DNA from: CBFGWV01 sp965652545
GTDB taxonomy: Bacteria > Pseudomonadota > Gammaproteobacteria > Competibacterales > Competibacteraceae
Length of the DNA: 12,176 nt
Assembly (NCBI GenBank): GCA_965652545.1
Contig: CBFGWV010000147.1
Span: 1 to 12,176, forward strand
Direction: 5' to 3'
Made by a program: the position numbers and the translations under genes
Notes under the pieces: generated by a model
The model's database searches: none
What the model saw: only the letters and a program-made list of their open reading frames with translations
What the model was told of the DNA's origin: nothing
Part shown: piece by piece, positions 1-5,898 of the stretch
How the letters are laid out: each line of letters starts with the position of its first letter
Numbering within the stretch: the stretch's first letter is position 1

Positions 1-61
1 GTTTGGTCGCCAAAATCGGGAGGGTAGCCCAGGCAGCTCTTCATAGTTTCTACATGTCGTG

Positions 62-517
62 TCAGCCCGGTTCGCGCGCCTCCACCGCCTTGCGGACGGT
101 GGTTCTCAGGCGCAGCACCGCATCCCGCAACTGGACCATATCCTCGATCGCCAGATCGGTTGCGCACAGCAGTTGCTCCGGTACGCACTGCGCTTGCGCA
201 CGTAGCTCGCGGCCCGAGCCGGTCAGCCGGATCCGCACCCGGCGCTCGTCGCGCGCATCGCGTGTGCGGCTGATGTGGCCGGCGGTTTCCAAGCGCTTGA
301 GCAGCGGCGAGACGGTGGCCGCATCCAGCATCAGCCGCTCGCACAACTCACCGACCATGACATCGTCGTGTTCCCACAAGGCGAGCATGACCAAGTATTG
401 CGGGTAGGTCAGCCCCAAGGGCTCCAGCAGGGGCCGGTACAGGCGATTGAACGCCAGGGCCGTGGAGTACACGGCGAAACACAACTGGTTATCGAGGCTC
501 AATAAATCATCGTTCAT
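62..517 (-). CDS. ohrR: OhrR, MarR-family organic hydroperoxide-sensing repressor (two-Cys type)
   Basis: This is a 151-residue cytoplasmic winged-helix repressor of ohr. Organic hydroperoxides oxidise an N-terminal cysteine and release the protein from DNA. The family signature is visible: LDNQLCFAVYS around Cys13, then LYRPLLEPLGLTYPQYLVML, a recognition-helix region near residues 63-78 (LDAATVSPLLKRLE) and the wing DERRVRIRLT at about 90-99. Cys13 fits the peroxidatic cysteine. Cys118 lies 105 residues later, the same spacing as Cys22/Cys127 of the Xanthomonas two-Cys OhrR, so an intersubunit disulfide is likely. Cys59 and Cys111 are extra. The ATG at 517 has AGGA (524-527) six bases upstream, which supports this start. 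The gene diverges from ohr across a 156-bp gap with a palindrome, the usual arrangement for an autoregulated pair. The assignment is firm; the two-Cys mechanism is inferred from spacing. Confidence 0.95.
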   Translation of the reverse strand: MNDDLLSLDNQLCFAVYSTALAFNRLYRPLLEPLGLTYPQYLVMLALWEHDDVMVGELCERLMLDAATVSPLLKRLETAGHISRTRDARDERRVRIRLTGSGRELRAQAQCVPEQLLCATDLAIEDMVQLRDAVLRLRTTVRKAVEAREPG

Positions 518-593
518 CGCCGGTCCTGTGCTGGCTGGTTCGTTCTACAGAAAACGGTGCGCCGGATCGGCGATTGCGTCAACGCACATAAGG

Positions 594-620
594 TTTGTGC
601 AAAAATAATTTGCACACAAA
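594..620. promoter_or_regulatory. Probable OhrR operator, palindrome between ohrR and ohr
   Basis: An A/T-rich inverted repeat has perfect arms TGTGCAAA (596-603) and TTTGCACA (609-616) around a 5-base spacer. TTTGTG (594-599) and CACAAA (615-620) form a second, wider symmetric pair. It is the only strong palindrome in the ohrR-ohr gap and it overlaps the predicted ohr -35 element, so bound OhrR would block ohr transcription. MarR-type regulators typically bind such palindromes. The binding itself is inferred. Confidence 0.6.
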
Positions 621-638
621 CTAAACTATCGGCATAGT
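610..638 (+). promoter_or_regulatory. Candidate sigma-70 promoter of ohr
   Basis: TTGCAC (610-615, three matches to TTGACA) and CATAGT (633-638, four matches to TATAAT) are separated by 17 bases. Transcription would begin near 645, about 30 bases before the ohr start. The -35 element lies inside the palindrome, as expected for a promoter repressed by OhrR. The match is modest, so this is a proposal rather than a clear call. Confidence 0.35.
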
Positions 639-673
639 ACGCCTCACACCCCATGTGATGCGAGGAAATGACC

Positions 674-1096
674 ATGCAGATCGCCTACCAGACCCAGGCC
701 ACCGCCACCGGCGGACGTGACGGACGCGCCCGCAGCGCAGACGGTATCCTGGACGTCGCCTTGAAGACACCCAAGGCGCTCGGCGGCCCCGGTGGCGAGG
801 CCACCAATCCCGAGCAGTTGTTTGCCGCCGGTTATTCGGCCTGTTTTCTCGGCGCCATCAAGTTCGTCGCAGGCAAGGAGAAGGTGCGCGTGCCCGAGGA
901 CGCCCAGGTGACCGCGACTGTCGGCGTCGGTCCGCGGGACGATGGCCAGGGCTTCGGGCTGGATGTAGCTTTGTCGGTCGACCTGCCCGGGCTGGACAAA
1001 GACATCGCCCAGTCTCTGGTGGACAAGGCCCACATCGTCTGCCCATACTCCCACGCCACACGTGGCAATGTGGACGTGCGTCTGAGCCTGGCGTGA
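674..1096 (+). CDS. ohr: Ohr, organic hydroperoxide reductase (OsmC/Ohr family)
   Basis: Ohr is a small dimeric cytoplasmic thiol peroxidase that reduces organic and fatty-acid hydroperoxides, normally using lipoylated proteins as electron donors. The family hallmarks are ATATGGRDGRA near the N-terminus (with the catalytic arginine), the GGPGGEATNPEQLFAAGYSAC block with the peroxidatic cysteine, and AHIVCPYSHATRGN with the resolving cysteine. The two cysteines are 66 residues apart and the length is normal for the family (140 residues). An in-frame ATG lies at 668, but the AGGA at 663-666 leaves only one base before it and seven before the ATG at 674, so I prefer 674. The gene diverges from ohrR and is presumably induced by hydroperoxide through OhrR. 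It ends before a 30-bp palindrome. Confidence is high for function and moderate for the exact start. Confidence 0.95.
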   Translation: MQIAYQTQATATGGRDGRARSADGILDVALKTPKALGGPGGEATNPEQLFAAGYSACFLGAIKFVAGKEKVRVPEDAQVTATVGVGPRDDGQGFGLDVALSVDLPGLDKDIAQSLVDKAHIVCPYSHATRGNVDVRLSLA

Positions 1097-1105
1097 CAGC
1101 CCGCC

Positions 1106-1135
1106 CGAGAGGGTGTCTGCGCAGACACCCTCTCG
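1106..1135. terminator. Perfect 30-bp palindrome between convergent genes, likely bidirectional terminator
   Basis: The arms CGAGAGGGTGTCTGC and GCAGACACCCTCTCG are exactly self-complementary. Folded as RNA this gives a stem of about 13 bp with a tetraloop. It lies 9 bases after the ohr stop and 10 bases before the stop of the convergent giant gene. There is no T-run on either side, so it is not a textbook intrinsic terminator. A second 10-bp palindrome, CGGCCGGCCG (1136-1145), abuts it. Termination or 3'-end protection for both genes is the simplest reading. Confidence 0.55.
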
Positions 1136-1145
1136 CGGCCGGCCG

Positions 1146-4100
1146 TTAGGAGTGCAGCTCCGGTCTGCCGACGGTGATCGTCCATCCCGGCTCCAGGTAA
1201 TCCGGGTCACCGGCTCCGGTGGCCACACCGTCCATCCGCGCCAGATCGAATGCCTTGTCCGGGTTGAGGCGGGCCAGTTCCTCCAGTGCGTACTCCTGAA
1301 TGACCTCGTCCACGGTCATGTAGCGCTGGTTGATCTCGCGCTTCTGCTCATCGGTGAGCACCGTATCGAGATTGGCGCCGGCGATTCCCCACAGAGTGTC
1401 GCGGGTCGGGTGGCCGGTGCGCCAGGGCGCGACCTCGACGGTGGGTGCCGGCTCGGGCTCGGGCTCGGGTTCCGGTATCTCATGGGCGTACAGCCGCGTC
1501 GGCGGCAAGGGCACGCCGTGGCGCTTGAGATAACTCTGGAAGCTTGACTGCGTGCCGTACCCATCGACGTCCTCCATCGAGGGATGGACGGTTAGGTTAA
1601 GCCCGTCTATGGCCTCGTGGGTACCGCGAACGAACGCCCCCATCTGCTCCTCGCTGAGGCTGTTCAAGTACCGCTTGTAGGCCGCCAAATCCTCAGGTTT
1701 GCTCAAGTCCCAGCCCGCATGTCGGGCTGCCGCCTGCAGCATCGGGCCGGCACCAAAGCCGTCTTTCGTGGAGTTGCGCAGCTCGAAGGCCAGGTCGTGG
1801 TCCTCGCTGCCGTCGATGCCGACCACCTCGCGCAGGAAGCGCTCGGTGTCCTCATTTTCGAAACGGTTGGCATTCTGCACCGCCTGGTATTGCTGGTAGC
1901 CCATATAGCCGCCCACCAGCACCGCGGCGGCCAGTGTGCCCCACAGGCCGAAGCGCGACATCGCCAAGCCCAGCCGGGTGGCACCGCCGCCCATCCACGA
2001 CTGAGTGCCCCAGAAGGCGGCGATACTACTGGTGGTGGCCAGGCTGTCGATGCCGAACATGACCCAGTCGCCGTTCTGGGCGTCTTTGACCATCGACATG
2101 CCGCCGAGCACGGCCCCGAGGATGATCATCCGATCGCCGAGGGTATCGAGTGCAGAGACGCGGGAGCTGAGCTTCTCGACGATGGCCGGATCGGTGGCGC
2201 GTCCGCGGGTATTCATCGCCGCGATCAGTGCAACGTTCTGGGTGGTGCCTGCGGTCCCAAAGCCGATCTGGACGATTTTGTCGAACGTGCTCATGTCGTT
2301 CGAGTTCATCGCCGCGAACATGCCCACCAGCAGCAGACCGACGCCTGTACCGCGCATGCCCAGGCCGCGGCCCGTCGTGGTATCCCAGCTCAAGGGGATT
2401 TTCGGCTTCTCCGCCAGTGCCTTGTCGAGCTCCTTGGTCGCCTCGTCGAGCATCTGCTGCGCAAGTTTCACATCCGCAGGGTCGGTTGCGGTGTCCAGCA
2501 GGGCAACGGCGGCGTTCACGTCCTCTTGGGCATAATTGATCCGCAAGAGCTTTCCGCCGGCTTCGGCGAAATCGGCTTGACTGTAGAGTTTGTCGTTGAG
2601 ACCGAAGCGCGCCAGCTTGAAGTCGGCGAATAGCTTCTCGGCCTGGGTGAGGTCCCCTTGCCGTGCCAGGCGTGCCGCGTTGACCGCGGTTTTCTTGGTC
2701 GCCACCGATCCGAAGCGGTGGAACGCCGCACGCATGTTCTTGGCAAAGGCCGCCGCCAGGGTCTCGCTCCAGTCGATCTCCGTCTTTTCAGTTGCCCGCG
2801 CCAGATAGTCGATGGCACCGGGGGAGTTTTCCAATGCCAGGACGTTGCGCTCATCCCCGAGGAAGGTCTCCACGGCGTTGTCGATCGTGTCCGTGTCGCC
2901 AGTCGCGGCAAGCTGGTCGCGGTTCTCGACCGTGGCGGTGAGAATCTTCGCGGCATTGGTCGAATAACGCTCCAGCCGTTCGGCCTTTTCGCCAACCTCA
3001 GGATTGTCCTCGTAGTAGCGGTTGACGTAGTTGGTGTAGCGCTCGGCGGTCTGCGGGTCGCTCATATCGAGCAGGCCGCCGAAGTTCATGTTGAGGTAGG
3101 TCAGCGCCTCGATCGATTCGCTGGCCTCGTCCATGGCCTCTGGCATGCTCTGGCTGAAGAATCGATCCACCCCCGCGGCGACGCTGCCATTGATCGTCTC
3201 TTGGAGTGCCGTATCGTCGGACAGCTCGGCGATGCGCAGCATTAGCGTCGGGTCGGTGCCCTGGCCGCCGACCATGCTCTCGACCGCGGCCCCGATCTGC
3301 TGATTGGTGCCGCTCTGCGGTGTGGTGGTCGTAGTGGTGCCCGATGGGGTGGGCGAGGGGCCCGGTGTGGGTATGGGCTGCGGCGATTCGTTGACGAGGG
3401 TCGGCAGCACCGGTGCGAACGCCGTGGCGATCTCGTCGATGATCCGCTGTGCGTCCGGCGCTGCCGGGGCGCTGGGCTCGGCGTCCGGGTCCACCACATT
3501 GGTGCCATCGCCCGTATGCCGCACCGATGAGGCGATGGTGGACAGGTTCTGCATGACCTGCTGCGGATTGTCCGTCTGGCCGGGCAGGGCGGCAATGGCG
3601 GCCTTCAACTCGGGCAGTGACTTATCGGCGATATGCGCGGCAAGCGCCGGCGCACGGCTGCTGGCGTTGGCCAGCCCCGCCAGATAGGCGATGGCGTCCT
3701 CGGGCGCTTGCGGCATCGCCTCCAGCGCATTGTCCACCATGTTCTGGACACGCGGGTCGCTCATGACCTGCTCGAAAACCGCCGGGTCCGATGCATACAA
3801 GGACAGACCGCCGACACCGGTTTCATTGCCGTTGGCCAAAGCCTGCAAGCGTTGGGTATGCGCGTCAGTGTCGGACTTGGCATCCGACCCGGCCCCCAAG
3901 GCGGCATCGATCACCACGGCGGCGCGGGTGGCGGTGGTGAGCTCGGTCTTGTCCTGGTCGGGATGGTGGGTCTCGGTGACCTGCCGGATGGCCATATCCC
4001 GTGCGGTGGCCTCCGCCAACTGCGGATTCATGGCGCGATACTGGGCGGCGGTCTGGTTGACCTCGTTGGCCAGGGCGCCGTGCCAGTTGCTCAGTGCGCG

Positions 4101-5405
4101 GGCCGTCTCCTGTGGATTGCCACCGTTCTTGACCTCTACGTAGTGCCGATACGCCTCGTCGCTGGCATCGATGAGATCCTGCGGTGGTTGCAAGGTGCCG
4201 GTCCCGGTGGTGGTGCTCCCATCCACCGGTCGCACGGCCGGCTGCCCGGCCTCGGTGAGCTCGTCGCGAATCCGGCCGGCCAGGACGGGGTCCTTGTCGC
4301 TGCCGCTGTTGAAATGGTCGATCAGATCGTAGAAGAACGTCCCCGACAGCGCGCTATCGTCGAAATCCAGCGCCTCGATACCCAGGCTGTCGTCATCGTC
4401 GGGCGACTCACTGCGCAGACGCTCAGCAAAAGCGTTTTTGATTTTATCAAGGGTCGGCCGCGATTCAGCGCTACCCTCCAGCGCCGTGACGATGCGCCCG
4501 AGACGCTCGTAGGTGTCTTTGGAGGTGACATCAACATCGGCGATCTCTGCCAGCAAGGTATTGTCGGCCGGGTTGTCGGGGTCGCCGAGCATGGCCTCCG
4601 CAAGCAAGCGGGCTATGTCCGGCGAGGTACGGCCCAATTCGGTGATCTTGTCGGCGGCAAACTCCAGCGTCTTGCCGTCGCCACTCTGGCCGATGACATT
4701 CTCCAGGCCGAACCACAGGTCCATGCCTTCGCCTTCCTCGCGGCCCTTGTCCGCCACGACACGGACATGCTCGCGTATCGCGGGGTGGTTGAGGACCGCC
4801 TCGCGCACCCGGCCGTCGGGGTCGGGGACGGTTTCCAGTGCCGTGCCCGCCCGGCTCAATGCCGCCATTGCCGCATCGACTTCGGACACGTCATCGCTTG
4901 CGGAGCGTTGGGCGTATTCAGCTTGTTTGATAATGATGGTGGCATTGACGGATGAACCAAAACCGGGGTCGAATCCTTCCTCGTCCTTGTGGTTCTGCAT
5001 CATCTGTTCAGTGGCGATATGAAGCTTTTGCGGGTCATTGAGCAATACGGTGTAACCGGGCATCGAACCGTCGCCGTTTCGATAGGAGCCGGCGAGCTCG
5101 GTCATAATCGCTTCGGTATAGGCTTCTCTTTTCTCGTCTATTCGGCCACTGTCGCCGGAGTCCAGAGCCTCTTGCAGTTCGGTATACGCTGTGGTCGTGG
5201 CGTCGATTGTTTCATCGTCCGGTTCGATGGCCTCGCCCGGGTTGTCATCGTAAAAGAATGTGGGTTCTTCGGATAATTCGTCTTCGGGAGGGGGCTCTTC
5301 GGGTTCAATATCCTCGAACCGTACTGGCGAAGGGGATTGAAACGGTGTGTTTTGCTGTAATGGATTGTCCTGAAGAAAGTATGACGACCGGACGTCGGTA
5401 ATCAT
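1146..5405 (-). CDS. Giant uncharacterised multidomain protein with hydrophobic cluster and C-terminal LysM-like domain
   Basis: This 1419-residue protein belongs to no family I can name with confidence. Visible regions: an acidic, Pro-rich N-terminus with no signal peptide (1-70); helical blocks at about 70-390 and 405-625 with loosely similar motifs (LNHPAIREHV, MSDPRVQNMV); a Pro/Thr linker (about 674-700, TPGPSPTPSGTTTTTT); a third helical block (about 700-1000); hydrophobic segments near 1014-1034, 1043-1064, 1093-1105, 1113-1131 and 1152-1169; a polar helical region (1180-1290); a PEPEPEPEP linker (1311-1319); and a LysM-like tail (1331-1412). The start is firm: GGAGGT sits 7 bases before the ATG. 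It follows cydB on the same strand but is separated by AT-rich DNA with terminator-like hairpins, so it is probably an independent unit. The architecture suggests a protein that reaches or crosses the envelope (effector, translocator or cell-wall-associated toxin), but nothing nearby proves this. No catalytic motif was recognised. Confidence 0.9.
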   Translation of the reverse strand: MITDVRSSYFLQDNPLQQNTPFQSPSPVRFEDIEPEEPPPEDELSEEPTFFYDDNPGEAIEPDDETIDATTTAYTELQEALDSGDSGRIDEKREAYTEAIMTELAGSYRNGDGSMPGYTVLLNDPQKLHIATEQMMQNHKDEEGFDPGFGSSVNATIIIKQAEYAQRSASDDVSEVDAAMAALSRAGTALETVPDPDGRVREAVLNHPAIREHVRVVADKGREEGEGMDLWFGLENVIGQSGDGKTLEFAADKITELGRTSPDIARLLAEAMLGDPDNPADNTLLAEIADVDVTSKDTYERLGRIVTALEGSAESRPTLDKIKNAFAERLRSESPDDDDSLGIEALDFDDSALSGTFFYDLIDHFNSGSDKDPVLAGRIRDELTEAGQPAVRPVDGSTTTGTGTLQPPQDLIDASDEAYRHYVEVKNGGNPQETARALSNWHGALANEVNQTAAQYRAMNPQLAEATARDMAIRQVTETHHPDQDKTELTTATRAAVVIDAALGAGSDAKSDTDAHTQRLQALANGNETGVGGLSLYASDPAVFEQVMSDPRVQNMVDNALEAMPQAPEDAIAYLAGLANASSRAPALAAHIADKSLPELKAAIAALPGQTDNPQQVMQNLSTIASSVRHTGDGTNVVDPDAEPSAPAAPDAQRIIDEIATAFAPVLPTLVNESPQPIPTPGPSPTPSGTTTTTTPQSGTNQQIGAAVESMVGGQGTDPTLMLRIAELSDDTALQETINGSVAAGVDRFFSQSMPEAMDEASESIEALTYLNMNFGGLLDMSDPQTAERYTNYVNRYYEDNPEVGEKAERLERYSTNAAKILTATVENRDQLAATGDTDTIDNAVETFLGDERNVLALENSPGAIDYLARATEKTEIDWSETLAAAFAKNMRAAFHRFGSVATKKTAVNAARLARQGDLTQAEKLFADFKLARFGLNDKLYSQADFAEAGGKLLRINYAQEDVNAAVALLDTATDPADVKLAQQMLDEATKELDKALAEKPKIPLSWDTTTGRGLGMRGTGVGLLLVGMFAAMNSNDMSTFDKIVQIGFGTAGTTQNVALIAAMNTRGRATDPAIVEKLSSRVSALDTLGDRMIILGAVLGGMSMVKDAQNGDWVMFGIDSLATTSSIAAFWGTQSWMGGGATRLGLAMSRFGLWGTLAAAVLVGGYMGYQQYQAVQNANRFENEDTERFLREVVGIDGSEDHDLAFELRNSTKDGFGAGPMLQAAARHAGWDLSKPEDLAAYKRYLNSLSEEQMGAFVRGTHEAIDGLNLTVHPSMEDVDGYGTQSSFQSYLKRHGVPLPPTRLYAHEIPEPEPEPEPAPTVEVAPWRTGHPTRDTLWGIAGANLDTVLTDEQKREINQRYMTVDEVIQEYALEELARLNPDKAFDLARMDGVATGAGDPDYLEPGWTITVGRPELHS
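1170..1415 (-). other. LysM-like domain with an insertion at the end of the giant protein
   Basis: Residues 1331-1412 carry the pieces of a LysM fold: DTLWGIA (first strand and helix), ELARLNPD (second helix and NP turn) and DPDYLEPGWTITV (last strand). LysM domains bind N-acetylglucosamine-containing glycans such as peptidoglycan. A typical LysM has about 15 residues between the first and second motifs; here there are about 35, including TDEQKREINQRYMTVDEVIQ, so the domain is either expanded or diverged. The call rests on motif order alone. Confidence 0.6.
1450..1475 (-). repeat. Hexanucleotide tandem repeat encoding a PEPEPEP linker
   Basis: The unit GGCTCG is repeated three times at 1450-1467 and followed by a degenerate copy (GGTTCC). 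On the coding strand it specifies alternating Pro-Glu before the LysM-like domain. Whole-unit slippage would change linker length by two residues without breaking the frame. Confidence 0.7.
1896..2366 (-). other. Hydrophobic cluster of the giant protein (possible membrane-inserting region)
   Basis: Residues about 1014-1170 contain about five Gly/Ala-rich hydrophobic stretches, for example GVGLLLVGMFAAM, RMIILGAVLGGMSMV and GLWGTLAAAVLVGGYMGY, in an otherwise polar, acidic protein. Several are short and glycine-rich, more like hairpin-inserting helices of translocators or pore formers than housekeeping transmembrane spans. No signal peptide precedes them. Membrane insertion is inferred from hydrophobicity read by eye. 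Confidence 0.55.
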
Positions 5406-5449
5406 TATTGCAACCTCCTCCGGCTATCCATATTAATTTTTATATTCAC
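5405..5449 (-). CDS. Putative 14-codon leader peptide overlapping the giant gene's start
   Basis: A GTG-started ORF encodes VNIKINMDSRRRLQ. It is preceded by a strong Shine-Dalgarno AAGGAGG (5455-5461) five bases upstream. Its TAA shares one base with the ATG of the giant gene (TAATG), the usual geometry for translational coupling by termination-reinitiation. The giant gene's own Shine-Dalgarno lies inside the leader's last codons (CGG AGG AGG), so ribosomes on the leader would control access to it. An internal ATG could give an 8-residue version. It could instead be coincidental, since SD-like sequence is not proof of translation. Too short to assign a function. Confidence 0.45.
   Translation of the reverse strand: MNIKINMDSRRRLQ
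5413..5420 (-). promoter_or_regulatory. Strong ribosome binding site of the giant gene
   Basis: On the minus strand GAGGAGGT (including the full GGAGGT) lies seven bases before the ATG at 5405. It is the best Shine-Dalgarno in the window and fixes the start. It is embedded in the end of the leader ORF. Confidence 0.85.
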
Positions 5450-5514
5450 AGTCCCCTCCTTATTTTTGTCTCCATTTCCGGTTGCGAAAGGCACGATGTG
5501 CCGCCTCTGTCGCA

Positions 5515-5544
5515 GCCGGCCTATGAGCCGGCTCGTAGGCTGGT
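5515..5544. repeat. REP-like imperfect palindrome
   Basis: A 10-bp perfect palindrome, GAGCCGGCTC (5525-5534), is the core of a 22-bp near-palindrome (5519-5540) with one mismatched pair (5524/5535). Allowing G-U pairs it extends to 5515-5544. GCCGGC-rich, intergenic and hairpin-forming, it resembles repetitive extragenic palindromes of gammaproteobacteria. Only one copy is visible here, so repeat status is unproven. Confidence 0.4.
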
Positions 5545-5622
5545 CGGCCGCGAGCCCGCCGGTCGAAGATCTAGGGCTACCGTTGCAGCAGCCCTTGGGG
5601 ATGACTTTTGCGCATGGATAAC

Positions 5623-5652
5623 TTTTCTGCAAACGACGCCATCTGCAGAAAA
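5623..5652. repeat. Inverted repeat with 9-bp perfect arms, possible operator
   Basis: TTTTCTGCA (5623-5631) and TGCAGAAAA (5644-5652) are exactly complementary across a 12-base spacer. The arm-to-arm distance of about two helical turns suits a dimeric regulator. It lies upstream of the giant gene and just downstream of the second terminator-like hairpin, so it is a candidate operator for that gene. No regulator is identified. Confidence 0.4.
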
Positions 5653-5681
5653 AATGACATTTATTTCAAAAATAAGTCATT
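5649..5681 (-). terminator. AT-rich hairpin plus T-run, candidate terminator 2 after cydB
   Basis: Read on the minus strand, AATGAC-TTATTT pairs with AAATAA-(AT)-GTCATT around a 3-base loop, with a 2-base bulge. It is followed at once by further T residues, making six T in a row at 5654-5649. The stem is AT-rich and therefore weak. With the similar structure at 5724-5759 it would separate cydAB transcription from the giant gene. Confidence 0.4.
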
Positions 5682-5723
5682 AGCACTACGAGGAAACACT
5701 GATTTTTAGCCCATTAGTGGTAG

Positions 5724-5759
5724 AAAAAATGACTAAAGTATGAAGACCGTTCATGCTTT
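5724..5759 (-). terminator. Hairpin plus T-run, candidate terminator 1 after cydB
   Basis: On the minus strand AAAGCATGAA (5759-5750) pairs with TTCATACTTT (5744-5735) across a 5-base loop, with one mismatch. AGTCA and a run of six T (5729-5724) follow. It lies about 140 bases past the cydB stop. The sequence GTCATTTTTTCT at its end (5733-5722) recurs exactly after the second hairpin (5658-5647). Confidence 0.45.
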
Positions 5760-5825
5760 CACGGCATGGGGGCAGTCGGAAATGGAATTGTCCTTAGGGA
5801 GGGATAACGACGAAGAGGTACGTCA

Positions 5826-5864
5826 GTGCGCGGGCGCGCACGCGGGCAACCATGCGCTGCCCGC
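5826..5864. repeat. Two adjacent GC-rich hairpins just downstream of cydB
   Basis: GTGCGC (5826-5831) pairs with GCGCAC (5836-5841). Immediately next to it GCGGGCA (5842-5848) pairs with TGCCCGC (5858-5864). They begin 35 bases after the cydB stop. No T-run follows, so they may stabilise the 3' end of the cydAB message or aid termination rather than terminate alone. Confidence 0.4.
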
Positions 5865-5898
5865 TATAGGCATAGACGTCGAGCGGCGAATGCCGGGC

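Larger units (their letters stand above)
5406..5898. other. AT-rich intergenic region between cydB and the giant gene
   Basis: This is the longest gene-free stretch in the window (493 bp). It is clearly richer in A+T than the flanking genes at 5406-5480 and 5600-5760, with a GC-rich patch at about 5500-5600. Going from cydB toward the giant gene it holds a GC-rich hairpin pair (5826-5864), a terminator-like hairpin (5724-5759), a second terminator-like hairpin (5649-5681), a 9-bp-arm inverted repeat (5623-5652), a REP-like palindrome (5515-5544) and the leader ORF. Apart from the leader, no ORF has a convincing start or composition. I found no convincing -35/-10 pair, although the giant gene's promoter should lie here. 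Confidence 0.7.

Noticed and set aside
1..61. Possible feature at the left edge
   Set aside because: The 61 bases before the ohrR stop contain no hairpin, T-run or coding signal that I can support.
3633..4955. 440-codon plus-strand ORF opposite the giant gene
   Set aside because: It is antisense to a gene with a strong start and linker/domain logic, has no recognisable domain or ribosome site, and long shadow frames are common in GC-rich DNA. The same applies to 1617-2633 and 7206-8261.
5450..5632. N-terminal part of a 75-codon minus-strand ORF ending at the giant gene start
   Set aside because: Its upstream section crosses the REP-like palindrome with no ribosome site and no protein-like composition. 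Only the last 14 codons, with their own strong SD, were kept as a leader candidate.
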